Assembly (NCBI GenBank): GCA_036936605.1
Contig: JAUPFV010000001.1
Span: 322,426,250 to 322,490,249 of the forward strand
Length of the DNA: 64,000 nucleotides
Direction of reading: 5' to 3'
Origin: Limnanthes douglasii subsp. nivea
Taxonomy: Eukaryota; Streptophyta; Magnoliopsida; Brassicales; Limnanthaceae
The notes under the pieces are model-generated. The model searched no databases, was not told the origin of the DNA, and saw only the letters and a program-made list of their open reading frames with translations. Position numbers and translations under genes: made by a program. Positions 33,881 to 46,882 of this stretch are shown in pieces. Every line of letters begins with the position of its first letter. Position 1 is the stretch's first letter.

Positions 33881-36800
33881 TTAGTTACTAGAGTTTTTAT
33901 AATTTGACCTTTTTTTATTACATTAATATTTTTTTGTTAGTATTTTTCAATTTTTTTTATTTTGTTTATTTTTAGAAATGCAAAACGAAGAGAAGTTGTG
34001 AGATTATGCATAACCAAATGCAATCTCAATACGAGATAAAGCATGATCATGTGCATGATAGATGCCTGACAAATACAAGGATGGTGATAGATGCGAGACT
34101 CGTTCATAACAAATCATACGAGGTGATAAATTAAAGACTAGTATATAATTCACTTTAGCATAACAATTCATGACCAAGTACACAGGGGTGGTGATGGGTG
34201 CGAGACCAGTTCATAATAACCTCATATGAGGTGATATATACGAGACTAGTAATATACATGGGTAGTGATAGATGCGAGACCATCATATACTATAGTGATG
34301 CGAGACACTTTATAGCTAATCTAGATAACTAATTCATATTTGAGATCAATGCATTCGGAGCTCATATAAAACCTTGGATTATGAAGTTGAATCCTTACAC
34401 TTTGACATTGTGCCCTCTGGCTCCTTATAGAAGAGGTAATTTCTTCAACATTTTCATAATTACTAGTTTAGATAACTACTTGTTGTGAGACTTCTCAGTG
34501 GGTCACTGGGATGTAAGTAATATTATGCAAGACTAGTACATGAGTGGTGATAGATGTGAGACCAATTATGGGAAATTCGAGTTTTACATCTGCAACCTAG
34601 GTTTCGTTGGAACAAATCTAGGCTAATTTCATACTGAGTCTGGCTGATTTCATATGGAGCATGGGTAATTTTAGACTTAGTATAATATGGATAAATCATT
34701 CACATAATTTTAGCAATATTTGGCTATTTGTCGCTATCAATCAGCCATAATGCGTCAAGAAATAGCTTGTAAGCATAGTCAACTTTAGGGGAAGAGTTTC
34801 CAGAGTGAGTTGATTTTTCGGCCATTAGGGTTTATGTGAAGTTAGATAGAGATAAAGTAAAAAAATAAAACAATTATTGAAGTTAGATGGTAAAAATAAA
34901 CATTATACAATTTGCAAAATATGCAAGACCACTATATATTTAACTATAGAAGACCAATTTATAAATGAATAATTCATAATAACCTCATACAAGGTAATAA
35001 ATGCGAGACTAGTACATGAGTGGTAATAGATGCGATACTAGTTCATGGGTGGTAATAGATGTGAGATGTTCATGAGTGTTGATATATGCGAGACCAATAT
35101 ATAATTCAGATTAGCAGACCAATTTGTGGCCAATTGTATCATTAAATAACATTACAACATATATAAAACTCTGGTTGTGTTGACATCATTAAGGATCATT
35201 ACAAGAAACATGAACTCTCATTGTGTTTACAACATTAACCAATTGTACATAAGGATTTACACCATTAATAAACGTTAAATAAGGACTTCACTAGAATCTG
35301 CTAGTGTTTTTATCATAAGGACACAAAATACAATATTGCAATATCACAAGATTTATATGTTCCAAGTCTGCCCATTTCAATATTATCTTTAGCATAGTCA
35401 CAAACCATTATACATATTACACGAGAGATGCGGGACCAACATAACATACTTGACAATATATGAAAAGATAGATGTGAGACAATATATTACATGTGAAACA
35501 CCGTATAACCAACGTTACACGAGGCCATGAAAGCCAACTTTATGATAGGTAGGAGACGATACAAGATCATGTATAAAAAAATCATGTGAGACCTATTCAT
35601 TACCAAACCTACTATACAAATTTAACCATGTAACACTTATAATTTTTATGAAGTTTTTTGTGTGTTCTATCTACTGATTTTCCTTTTGTTGCCAACGAGG
35701 TTAAATTTACTGCTTGTTTGTGATTGGCTTCTATTAAAAATATTGTTCAATGGCCACTTATATCTCGTGGTCCTTCTGTGAGAAGTGAAACGAATACGTA
35801 ACCTTCTCCGTGGTCACATAATTCATCATCAACAATAGTTGTAACATATGAATTGTTATATATCATGTAATATGTTGAAAAAAATATTTTTTAGGAACAA
35901 TATTTGTTTATTGATCCATGCATGGTTGTAAAACTATATGACTCTTACCATTACACGTCCAGTTATGGATTTTGATAAAATAACTTCATTTATCATTCTT
36001 TGAAACCAACTTTAGGTACTTTAAAATATTTTTGTGAAATGTACCAATAGATATAAAAATTAATAACCCGTGTTATACAAAAAGTGGAACTAGCAGTAAA
36101 TTACGGAATGGGAAACTAGAAATACAAATAAATTCTAAATAACTTTACCTTGTAGTCGATCTCGTCTTAACCACATATCTCTATCATATTAGAAATATAA
36201 TTAAATTATTCTTAATCTTTTTTGAATCAATTCCAATATGTAGTATTGCTCGAGTTCAGTTATTTCCATTACTGGGTTTTCAAATGATCATTATTTTTTC
36301 TCGATTGTAAAAAAATTAGTCCATGGACTATAAAATGAGAATGAACAAAAAATAATAAAAATGATGGCCCTCTTCCAATTATTTCTGGAAAATATGAAAC
36401 CGGTATATTAGTAAATGTATTAAAATAAAATATGATAGATACGAGACATGATTGGTAAAAAACATGAAATAAATGTTGGTAGATGAGAGATGAAAGACAA
36501 AATAATCCATGCGAAGCGAGGAAGAGATGATCCATGCGAGGCTAATAATAAAGCATCCATGCAAATCCATAAAAATGAACCACGTGAGGCAGTGGATAAT
36601 GATGGATGAGAGATCATAAATGATGATAGATGAGAGAAAATACGAGAGATGAGAGAAAACATTATTCACCCACTTCTTTTTGTTTTTTTTTTTTTATCTT
36701 TTACCAATTTGGACCACCTCCTCTTCTATAACAGAATTCTATTCATCATTTTCTTCTAAATCCAGATGAATAGTAGTCTCATTTTCCAAGACTTGGTGTA

Positions 36801-37048
36801 CAATATCAAGAGGTCCTTGTTTTCTATTTGATTATAATGAGGGTCTAGTACAACCATTTATTGATCATGAGTTTTCTACATATAACAAAATCATGTACCA
36901 TTTCAGTAGGAGCGCTCTCTATACATGATTTTGTTATTAGGCAAATCTACTACAATTTCATTTGTTCATTTTTCCTTGCATATTGTTTGGATATATTTTG
37001 AGGTGTCTTTCCACCTTTGTGTTTAATGTCAACATAGACAGTTGAAAT
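33881..37048 (+). repeat. Dispersed GATGCGAGAC minisatellite region, no gene recognised
   Basis: Dozens of degenerate words such as GATAGATGCGAGAC and GAGACTAGTACATG recur, dense at 33990-34300, 34960-35100, 35420-35600 and 36420-36660. Spacing is irregular, unlike the 30-bp array. 36670-37048 is free of the repeat and holds no frame I recognise. It is probably the 3' flank or terminal region of the MULE; the same motif resumes at 46915 beyond element 3. Confidence 0.6.
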
Positions 37049-37445
37049 TGATAGGGTCGGATTTATTTGAATGCGATCGTCAACTAGGGGTTCAGATTTA
37101 TTTGAGGGGGCAATTTAGACCTTAAACATATATCAACATTGTATCAACATCTTGAAATTTTGAGTAAACTGTGTGGTAGATGCAGTTGTATGCTTGGCAC
37201 ATCTTTAGTGAATGGGCTTCTTTGGTCCATGGGTTTAACCTATATTATTGACCCGACCCGATTGACCTATTAATCCAAAATTATACTATAAAAGCTCCGA
37301 TACATATCATTTAAGGGGGTTGGACTTTATCTCACTAAATAATAAATGCAAGCACCTGAATTATCTCCATACCTTCCACCATATATTAAAGATACGAACT
37401 AAACACTTACCCAAAATACCCTCCTACTATGTTTTTACCTCACCA
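37049..37445 (+). repeat. 5' LTR of element 3 (397 bp)
   Basis: Starts TGATAGGGTCGG and ends TTTTTACCTCACCA, with TATA-like ACTATAAAAGC near 37284. A decayed primer binding site (TTGAAACCTTAGTGGGAG, 37449-37466) follows at the same 3-bp spacing as in element 1. Confidence 0.88.
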
Positions 37446-37533
37446 AATTTGAAACCTTAGTGGGAGTGGAAGGTACCCAGATAGTACTATCTAAAACCTA
37501 ACATACAAATTCACTTTCGAATTTCTTTGAGAC

Positions 37534-39989
37534 ATGGATCACGATATGCAAACAGATTTCCCTCTTGAAAATGAAGAGGTTAGACTCGAAGAGGAGCATG
37601 TGCATACATCTCATGTGAATCATGATATTGAGGAAATGATTTTCATACAGGAATAGCATGATCAGTTAAGAACGGAAATTGAGGCATTGAGAGCTTAAAG
37701 ACATGTTAAAAAAAGATTTAGGAAGAAAACATCCATCAGGGTATCCCAATTCTGATGAGCCAGATAATAATCCCCAACGTAATCCAAAACAAGGTCCAAA
37801 TTACCAGTTTCCTAAAGCCCACCAAGAATCTAAAAATGAACATATGGCTAAACATTGTTCAAGGACATCGAAGTCTGTTGAGGGCTTACCAACATAATAA
37901 AAGTCATAAGTTTCCTCTTCCTCTTCGAGTAGTGATCATGTTCATAAAAAGATGAAATGAAAATTGATGAATAAAACTTCACAAAAACATCGTAAATCGA
38001 GTAAGCAAGATTATTCGTGGAAGAAAATGGATCAAATGGGTAAAGGTAAGAAGAAAGAGTATCAGGAAAAAATGAAGGGGTCAACATACCATAGCATAAA
38101 TCACTTGCTAAGTGACCAATTCATTGTGCAATCCGAGCCTGATATTTTTGCCGTACCTAACAAGCATAACATGTTAAGTCAATGTCATAATTAGAAGCAG
38201 TCACTATTGTCTTCAGATATTCTTTCTGAACATCTTCCCATGCATTTTGATAGTTCAAAGATGGAAAAAGACGATGGGAGTCAGGACCCTGATAATCCTT
38301 TTGAACAATTTAAAAATTTCTTGATGAACTTTGATGATGATTATGATAGGCTATTGTGCAGAGTTTTTTCTTTAACTTTTAAAGGCAGCGCCTGTAAGTG
38401 GTATAATAGATTACCACATGGATCAATCAAGAATTTCGATATGTTTAAGATGCAATTTCGAAGGCAGTTTATGGGGAGTAAAGAGATTAGAGGGAATGGA
38501 GATATGATAATCCATTGTTGGCAGTATCCGAATGAATTCTTAAAATATTACAAAACCAGAATACTACAAATGGGTTTGGCAGATTATTTTGAACAGGTGA
38601 CTATAACTTCACTTCGACATGGACTGTTAGCTGACAAATTGGTTGATTCAGTGACTCGAGAGAAGTCAATGGCCTGAGGTGGTTTGTTAAACCAAGTTGG
38701 AAAACAAATCATTATGGAGGAAACAAAGAGACTAAGGCAACATAATCAGTATAGACTTGCCCTATCAGCCCATATCCCACAAGCTAGTAGCCAATCTCAA
38801 GTGATAGTTAGCTATCGTCTGAGGGACTTTGGGCAAGGTTCTCATAGGCTAAGATAGATCCAATCTAATCAGGGTCAATAATCTAGGCCAAAGGAGAATC
38901 AATGGGTCCAGTCTGGTTATTTTGCAGAATTGATTGAAAATATGGAAACCATTTATCATAAGACAAAGAATGTCGTGAAATTCTGAAGGCCATTACTTAT
39001 CCACACTCAAAGGAAATTCAGAATACTAGGTTCTGCAAATACCAAAATGATGTGGGACATGACACTAAGCATTTGTATTGTTTAAAGCAGGAGATACAAT
39101 CATTGATCGAGAATGGAAATTTAACTACCTTTATAAAATTATAGGGGGGTAATAGACAATGAGAAAAAAGTCACAACCAAGTACAAGTAGGGCTCAGACT
39201 ATGTCACATGGAATCCGAAAACAAAATACGGAAATTTCCAAACAAAAATGGTGATTATTGAACGATTTGATATGGATTTAGAGTACCTAGATCCTGATCC
39301 GAATCAGGGTCAAGTCAATGTGGCAGCAGAAAGTAGAAGGAAATTTTCCAAAATGTGTTAATTCTTCGAATCGTTAATCATTTTTTGATGAGATTATATG
39401 ACAACACCTTCGAGTTGTTCTAGGAAAAGGAATGTGGTCAGCTTGACCACACAATTGGAAGGGAAATGTATTCCTATCTCTACCAAAACACTGTTCCCTT
39501 CATAGTATTTGATGAAGACGACTTAAGAGACATTGCATGACCACATGAGGATGTTGTGGTGATATGAGCATATATAGAGGATACAAAAATCCAAAGAATC
39601 TTGATTAACACAGATAACTCAGCTAATATTTTATTTTTTTTCTACCTATCGACAATTGAAGAACTTATCTTTCATACTCCGATCTAACAGAACCATAGTG
39701 AGGTTCACAAGTAATTTCGTTGATGTTATTCGGGAGTTTAAAAGGGAGGCCATTCCTGGTAAATGACCATTTAAGAAAATGGTCAAAGTATTGTTTATGG
39801 TGGTAGACTGTCTGACCCCTTATAACACTATCTTTGGTAGATCTTGCCTCAACAGTTCACCATTATTTTAAAAACACGGTTGGAGGTCAAGTAGTAGTAG
39901 TTCAGAGCAGCAAAAAAATGGCTAGAGAATGTTATGTCACTGCTCTTGCTCCAAATTCCTTGGAGGGTGTAACATAGAAGAATAAATAA
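37534..39989 (+). pseudogene. gag: Gag-protease of element 3, degraded
   Basis: ATG at 37534 (MDHDMQTDFPLENEEVRLEE). The Gag core is readable at about 38255-38700 (KMEKDDGSQDPDNPFEQF, GSACKWYNRLPHG, MGSKEIRGNGD). The zinc-like region near 39030 has lost some ligands (CKYQNDVGHDTKHL). The protease site reads LINTDNSAN near 39605 in place of LVDTGSSAN, so the catalytic Asp is replaced by Asn. Frame ends at TAA 39987-39989 followed by CAA-TTA, aligned with the gag-pro stop of element 1; an extra TAG lies 12 bp upstream of it. Multiple stops throughout. Confidence 0.85.
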
Positions 39990-42900
39990 CAATTACTTAA
40001 GTCATCTTCGGATCCAAGAGAAATAAATGATCCAAGATAGACTCCTAGTGTTGTAATACCAATTAAAGAGGTCGAAGTATATAGTTTAGCAGATAGGAAA
40101 ATGTTAGAATTGGAGCTAGATTGCCATCAATGTTAAAAAAAGAAATTGACTTGTCTGAAAATTTGCATATGTTTGCATGGTGCAATGAAGATGTGACTAG
40201 AGTAACAACTAGTGTTATTTGTCACAAACTATCGATACGATCCGATGCGGGTCTTGTAATTCAAAGCACAAGGGCTTTCTTAAAATACAAATAGGAAGCC
40301 ATTATTAAAGAAGTGGATAGATTGACTAAGGCGGGACACATTCGAGAATCTCAGTATCCACTATGGATAGCAAATCCGATACTTGTAAAAAAGATGGTAA
40401 ATGGGGAATGTGTATCGATTTCACAGATCTCAATAGAGCATGTCGCAATTATCTTTTCCTAGTTCCTCGAATAAATCAATTAGTGGGTTATACTTTGGGA
40501 AATAAATTATTATCTTTTATGGATGCCTTTGCTAGATACAATCAAATACAAATAGATTCGATGGACCAGGATCGCACTTTGTTTATCATTGACAATAGGC
40601 TTCATTATTACAAGGTAATGTCATTCAGTTTGAAGAATGTTGGGGCTACTTACCAACATCTTGTTAATAAGGCATTTGCCATTCAGATTGACGGGAATAT
40701 AAAAGTTTATATTGATGACATGATTGTGAAAATTGCAAGAGATGAAGAACATTTACTCAATCTTAAAGAAACTTTGTCTAATTTGGAAGCCATTAATCTA
40801 AATCTAAATCTAGAAAAGTTTAATTTTAGGGTATGATCAAGAAAGTTTTTGGGGTACGTCATCAATAAAAAAGAGATCCAGGTTGACCCAACACAATTAA
40901 AGGCATTGTTGACTATGGATCCTTCTCGGACCACAAAAAAAGTCCAACTATTGACTCGAAAGTTGGCATATTTAAATAAGTTTATTTCGAGATCATCAGA
41001 TAAATGTGTACAATTCTTCTAAGTATTGAGAAATGCCAAATAATTCAACTGGTCTCCAAATTGTGATAAGTCATTCCTAGAAATTAAGAAGCATTTATCT
41101 TCTCCTAAAACTTTATTCGAACCTGTCATCGGAGAAGAATCTACGTGTATCTAGCGGTATCAGATTATGCTATGAGTGCGGTGTTGGTTTGGGAGGTTGA
41201 TAATTATCCTTTCCCAGTTTATCATGTTAGAAAGAGCTTGTTAGATGTTTAGAAAAGGTACCTCAAATTGGAAAAGTTGGCCTTAGCCTTGGTAATAACA
41301 GCTAGGAATAACCAAGTGGCCGGAGATTATGATATTGATTTTACTCCTTGAATAATAATAAAAGCTCTAATTGTTCCAAACTTCTTACTTGAGCTCCATT
41401 CGAAAAGACCCTATGAAGAGTATTATAGGTACAACTATGGCAAATAATGGGTAATTCAAACAGATGGAGGGTCTAGCATAATGGGTTGTGAGGCAGGGAT
41501 TTGCTAACTTTCCCTTTTTGGAGATTCAATGTACCAAGCTATACGTTTTGGTTTTAAAGCATCAAACAATGAAGCATAATATGAAGCAATTATAACTGGT
41601 TAGAGGCTCAATCAAATATGTGGTGCCAAAATAATCCGATTATTAAGTGATTCACAACTAATCATACATCAAGTGCATGGACAATCTTAAACGAGAAAAG
41701 AATAGTTGGTGAAATATTTACGAGTATTGAAAAAAAGTATGCCGTCTTTAAATATGTAAAATAGAAATGTATCGAGATCGAAATTTTTAATGGTTGACTC
41801 GTTAGCCACTATTGCGTATTTCGAGGCATATATTTGGATTTTGGTACAAGAGTGTCCTTCCATAACCATAACCCTTGAAATGGAAATTGGAAATAAAGAA
41901 AGTTTCCAAATATCAGCCACAGTCAGTCAAGATTGGAGGTATGGTATCCAAGAGTTTATTACTAAAAGAAGCCTTCCCGAGGACAAAATCCTAGATAAGA
42001 AGCTAAAGTTTAAAGCACCCGAGTTTTTAGTTTTAAGAGGGATCCTATATAAAAGATCTTTTAGTAAGCCTTGGCCGCGTTGCCTTGGATCCGAAGAGTT
42101 CTAAGTAGTTTTATCTGAATTATATGATGGGGAAGGGTATGCCCATTGTGGCTACAAGGCTTTGACTAGAAGGATCTTATTAGCAGGGTATTATTAGCCA
42201 CTTATCATGGCAGACACTAAGAGATTTAATTAGAAGATGCGATCTTTGTCAAATATATGGAAATACAATGTACCAGCAGTTCCTACATAATCAATGTCCA
42301 AAGCAGTGTTGTTTGATATATGGGGGCTTAATTTAGTGGGACCCCTTCCGATGGCTTCTGGTGGTTGTCTAAATATTATCTCGGCCATTTATTATTTTTT
42401 AAAATGGGTAAAGGATGCACCCTTTTCTGTAACAACTTCCAAAGTGGTAATCAAGTTTATTCTTTCCAATATTTGTTGTAGGTATGGAATTCCTAGACGT
42501 ATTACTACAGATAATGGCCCTTAATTCGAGAATAAAGATCTGGAGATTTTATGTGCATTAAGAGGGATTCACCATTGATTATCCTCTCCTTTTCATTCTC
42601 TAGTTAATGGACAGATATAGGTGGCAAACATAATCAGTTTGATGGGTCTAAAAAAAATTAGAATGAGCAATAGGTAAATGGCCTAATTACCTACAAGAAG
42701 TTTTATGGGCTTATCGACTACTTCACATACTGCCACACAAGAATCTCTTTTTACTTTGGTCTATAGAATGGATGCAATATCACCAATATAAGCTATTATT
42801 CCCTCTTTATAGGTTCATAATTATTCTGAAGAATAAAATGAAGATGCGATAAGAGCTTAGCTAAATTTGATCAAAGAAAAAAGAATTAAGGCTCATTTAA

Positions 42901-43163
42901 GAACAACACATTGTCAAGGTTTAATGAGGAGTAGATATGCGTATAAAGTACAAAGAAGATATTTCCAAGTGGGCGACAAGGTTTTAATAAAATTATTTTT
43001 GCACACCAAAGATAAAAAATTTGGGAAGTTGGCTCCGAATTGGGAAGGACCATACATTGTGTACGAAAAGATCAAAGAAGGAACATATCAATTAGTTGAC
43101 CAACAATGAAGTCCTTTGAGGCACCCTTGGAACGTCGAGCATTTAAGGTTATATCTAGAATAA
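39990..43163 (+). pseudogene. pol: pol of element 3, degraded RT, RNase H and integrase
   Basis: RT: MFAWCNEDVT near 40170, KWGMCIDFTDLNRAC near 40395, FMDAFARYNQIQ, and the YIDDM box at about 40708-40722. The two RNase H regions are broken (LAVSDYAMSAVL near 41150; QTDGGSSIMGCEAG near 41460). Integrase: AHCGYKALTRR near 42140, DLC zinc remnant near 42240, core Asp regions near 42320 (LNLVGPLPMAS) and 42505 (TTDNGP), and the C-terminal GPYIV motif near 43045. It ends VEHLRLYLE then TAA (43161-43163), exactly like element 1. The first core motif reads NLVG where element 1 has DLVG, so one catalytic Asp is lost. Clearly inactive. Confidence 0.88.
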
Positions 43164-43925
43164 ATTTGTATTATAAATATTTACTTTGTTTTTTATTCAA
43201 TGTAGATATTTGGAGGTATACTCTTTCTACCTTGGTGGCGCGAGGAAGTTGTAATGAGGTGTCCGTATAATTATTAATCTACCATCTTTTCCTTTAAGAA
43301 TGTGTATGATAAGTTTGTATTACCTTCGAATGGATTACTTTTGAGTGGCTTGTGTATGATAAATTTTTATTGCCTTTGAATGGAATACGTTCAAATGCTT
43401 TTTGTATGATAATATTATATTGCCTTCGAATGGATTACCTTCGAATGGCTTGTGTATGATAATTTTTTTTATCGTATTCCAATGGATTATTACCTTCAAA
43501 TGGTTTGTGTATGATAAATTTGTATTTCCTTCGAATGGCTTGTATATAATAAATTTATATTTCCTTTGAATGGATTACCTTCAAATGAATTGTGAATGAT
43601 AAATTTGTATTGCCTTCGAAAGTATTACCCTCGAATGCCTTGTGTATGATAAGTTTAATGTTAAATTTTTATTGTCTTCGAAAGGTTTTTTTCTTGAGAT
43701 TAGCTATCTTCGAGTAGACTGATCTAAGAAGTAAAGATAAGAATATGTAAGACAAACCGATGGGATATAAACTGCCTTAGATAAACTAAGGACTTAACAA
43801 AATCTTGGTGAAAAGATTATAAAAATAAATTGGCCATGCCAAGGGCTTAAACAAAAAGATCCAATGCAAATAAACAAATTCCTTGTATATGACAAAGGAT
43901 TACACAAGAACAATCACACAAACAT
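43164..43925. other. Convergent spacer of element 3 with hairpins
   Basis: It begins with the conserved post-pol stretch (TTTGGAGGTATACTC, 43210 onward) and includes the 50-bp array. Near the antisense gene it holds three weak hairpins: CCTTAG...CTAAGG at 43774-43790, TTGGCCATGCCAA at 43830-43842, and CCTTGT...ACAAAGG near 43881-43898. They resemble the hairpins of elements 1 and 4. Confidence 0.6.
43301..43690 (+). repeat. 50-bp tandem array, about 8 copies
   Basis: TGTGTATGAT-like words start at 43301, 43351, 43401, 43451, 43505, 43541 (short unit), 43591 and 43641. Each unit contains CCTTCGAATGGATTACC-like sequence. Divergence is moderate, consistent with an old element. It occupies the same slot as the 93-bp array of element 2 but is unrelated in sequence. 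Confidence 0.9.
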
Positions 43926-45934
43926 CTATTGACCTTTGGGCTCATTCTTATCGACATATTTATCTTATCTTTCTTCTAAACTCTCGCCATCAGAGTCTTC
44001 ATCATCACTATCACCAGAGCCACCGTTGAGTGAATATTCTGAAAGACCAAGTTGATATGCTATGGGTATGTCGGGAGGCAACAGGTTGTCTGGAACCAAT
44101 CCCTATAAGGATCCTAGAGCAAGTGTAGGGAACTTTTTATGAAATACCAATACCTTGTCCGACTTGGTTGATGCATCACTCTTCCTTAAGAAATCTATCA
44201 CATCATCAACATACACATCTATGACCTCATCTACATCCCAGGTGGATTTCTCTTTGAGAGAAGCCATTTTATCTTCTTGCTTCTTAACAAGAGTATCTTG
44301 AGTTGTCTTCTCGCCCAACAAACGTTCAATGGTTGTTTTAACATTAGTCTGCTATTTCTTTAACAAATTAATCTCCCAGAGTTGGATTGCAGACTTCTAT
44401 GGTCAATTTGTATTTTTTATGCTCGGACTTCACTTTGACTAGATCTTCCTCAACGAATTTAACTTTTTCAGAAATACTAGAAATTTTGGCATTCTCTTCT
44501 TCAATTGATATTTTCAAATTCTTGTTTTCATCTTGAAGAGAAGTGATTTCTTTAAGGTGAGATCTTAATTTTCTCTCTAGCTTGATGATTGGCCTCACGT
44601 AGCTTAAGACCGAATACCCTAACACATCATCATCCTCTGATAGTTCGAAAGGAGCCATTTTAAATATCAAAACAGTTGCATTGTTTGTAGACTCAAGAAA
44701 ATCAGTTTCAAATTCCTTAAAGTAAAAAAACTTCATACTTTCAATTGGGTCAGCATCTTGAAACATTTGTCTTTCAGAGGAAGGGAGTAATGGAGAAGGA
44801 GAATGATGTCGTGGCTGTTGGAGGATCAACAACATGGATTATTCGAGGAGGAATATCTGAATGAAGAAGTATCTCTGAATGGGTTTGTCATCCTCTTCTT
44901 ATCTCTCTTGCCACTTCCCTGTTTGCCTCTTACCTTTATCTTCTTGGGCCATTGATAATTTGAAGGCACCTCATCTCATTCGACTGTGGCAGCAATAACA
45001 TATAATAAGGCCAAGTCGATCTCATATGGCGGCCCTTCCTGGTCATAAGGAATAACTTACCATCAGCAGCCTCGGTTCTCTTAAGAATGACAGAGGTTCC
45101 GAGAGGATTGCAAAACTACTCCCATGTCAGCTCCCGTTCGGGAAGAGTCCTCCAGATACGAGTTCTGACAAAATTGGTTGGGGTGAAGTAGTTATAGAAG
45201 ACATTCGACCACTTTGCCTATGCATATTGGTTTAGTCATTTGAAGGTCAATTTTGTGGTTTCCAAGTGTTGCAGATAGGGCTTCAAAATAACTAATACAA
45301 AATAAATTAAGGGTAAATAGTCTAATGTCACAGAAAATAATATAAACATAAAAACAAATTCGAAGAGACTTACGAGAATTCTTCCAATGTCTAGTGAGTT
45401 GGATCGAATTCCCCTTAGAGGTGATCTTCTTGCCATTCTCCCATTGGCCGCTGATGAAGAGGAATTGATTTTTCTAAAAAAATTCCGCCTTCACAAGATC
45501 ATCCACCATTTTATAATCATTACTCATTTTACAGCAGCCAATTGTTCATTTGGCATCCGAATATTAGACATCTTTGAAGCCATGATGCATGCCAACAATG
45601 AAAACCAAGCGTTTGGGCTAGCCTGACTTGAGTACAACTTTACTAAGCTAAAGTACCTCACAATCTCGGGATCTAGGGGAAATTGAAGGCCCTAATTGAG
45701 CACATTGGTTAGACTACTAGTTCCCTAGCATTGCAACTCATTAGAGTATCTCCAGGCTTTTGTGGAATATTCCGCTTATTGTGTGGGTAAACTCTAACGT
45801 AATCGATAGAATGGGTAACAAAAATTATTCCTGAGAATAAAGGCAATCCGATATCAACTCTAGCTTTCTTCTTTTCCTCTTCAAGACAGATTCAGCCAAC
45901 CATCTTTGGTTAATGTATTTTTAGTGGTGAACAT
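43926..45934 (-). pseudogene. Antisense accessory gene of element 3, degraded
   Basis: ATG at 45934 gives MFTTKNTLTKDGWLNLS, matching the start of the element 1 gene and confirming that start. Most of the disordered N-terminal part is deleted, and the core follows (LQFPLDPEIVRYFSLVKL, SPNAWFSLLACIMASKMSN, about 45690-45560). A GTAAGT donor (about 45374) and TATTAG acceptor (about 45284) mark the shared intron. A coiled coil (RSHLKEITSLQDENKNLKI; ISEKVKFVEEDLVKVKSEHK) is at about 44590-44400, VLVFHKKFPTLALG near 44150 matches VLLFHEKFPKRTLG of element 1, and an acidic tail ends near 43966 or, past one stop, at 43926. Many stops. Function unknown. Confidence 0.72.
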
Positions 45935-46053
45935 ACAAACACCAAAAAGGGATTTCATAAACGTAATGTGTGGTGGTTAATATGGTGGAGGAAAGAAAAT
46001 ATCACTGGAAAAAAAGTTGAATATCAAAGAATAAGATTTTCTCTGTCTAATAT

Positions 46054-46180
46054 ACAAACTCTTTCTCTCTCTAAAAGTACCTACAGTGAAACAATGAATA
46101 GAATTTTATGTATAGAGTCTATACATAAACTTATATTCATTTTTTCACTGTAGGTACTTTTAGAGAGAGAAAGAGTTTGT
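46054..46180. repeat. 127-bp near-perfect palindrome (63-bp arms, 3 mismatches)
   Basis: Pairing outwards from a central G at 46117, I checked each base pair to 46054/46180 and found only three mismatches (46104/46130, 46101/46133, 46092/46142). Weaker pairing continues a further 8-10 bp. Each arm resembles the antisense-gene promoter/leader of element 1 (TATTCATTTT, CACTG, then GAGAGAGAAAG). Confidence 0.95.
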
Positions 46181-46266
46181 ACTATAGACTAAAAAACATT
46201 TGAGTACCCCACTAGGAAAGTGGAATGGACAGCAGTAACTAGGGGGGGCTCTAGAGGAGTGTAGTC

Positions 46267-46290
46267 GTCTCTCTCTCTCTCTCTCTCTCT
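46267..46290 (+). repeat. (TC)12 microsatellite
   Basis: Pure TC dinucleotide run of 24 bp in element 3, upstream of the polypurine tract. Confidence 0.95.
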
Positions 46291-46486
46291 TTTGATTGGA
46301 TAGTTTGATCTAGGGTAAAAAAAAAGTATGATTTCAATTAATAAGTGACACATGTCCCAAAATGATAACTGGTTAAAAGCTATGACCTGTGGATAATAAT
46401 CATTTTCGAATGATTCATCAGATAAGGTTCATATATGTGTCAATTAGTCCTCCCAAAATACTTTTGAAAGGGCTAAGAGGGCTAGT

Positions 46487-46882
46487 TGATATGGTCGGAT
46501 TTATTTGAGTGTGATCGTAAACTAGGGGGTCAGATTTTATTCGAGGGGGCAGTTTAGACCGAAAAGAAATACCAATATTAACTCAGCATCTTGACCTTTT
46601 GAGTAAACTGTGTGGTAGATGCAGTTGTGTGCGTGACACATATTTAGTGAATGAGATTCTTTGGTCCATAGGTTTAGCCCATATTCTTGATTGTCCCGAT
46701 TGGCCCATTAATCTAAAATCAGACTATAAAAGCTCTGACACAGACCATTTAAGGGGTTAGACTTTATCTCACTACACAATAGATTCAAGCACCTAAATTA
46801 TCTCTCTACCTTCCACCATATATTAAAGATATTAACTAAACACTTACCGAATACACCTTTCGACCAAGTTTTTACCTCACCA
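46487..46882 (+). repeat. 3' LTR of element 3 (396 bp)
   Basis: Aligns along its whole length with 37049-37445, with many substitutions and small indels. Starts TGATATGGTCGG and ends TTTTACCTCACCA. Confidence 0.88.

Larger units (their letters stand above)
45935..46486. other. Upstream region of the antisense gene and 3' end of element 3
   Basis: Noncoding. It holds the 127-bp palindrome (46054-46180), a (TC)n run at 46267-46290 and the polypurine tract just before the LTR at 46487. Confidence 0.75.
37049..46882 (+). mobile_element. Element 3: old, heavily mutated Tat-like LTR retrotransposon
   Basis: LTRs of 397 and 396 bp (37049-37445, 46487-46882) are clearly diverged. Inside are gag, protease, RT, RNase H and integrase remnants in the same order as element 1, a 50-bp tandem array, an antisense gene and a polypurine tract (GAAAGGGCTAAGAGGG near 46467). 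Protein identity to element 1 is visible throughout, but stops and frameshifts occur every few hundred bases. Flanks are GAAAT on the left and GAACA on the right, at best a decayed duplication. It sits within the GATGCGAGAC repeat territory, so it is younger than that array. Confidence 0.92.
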
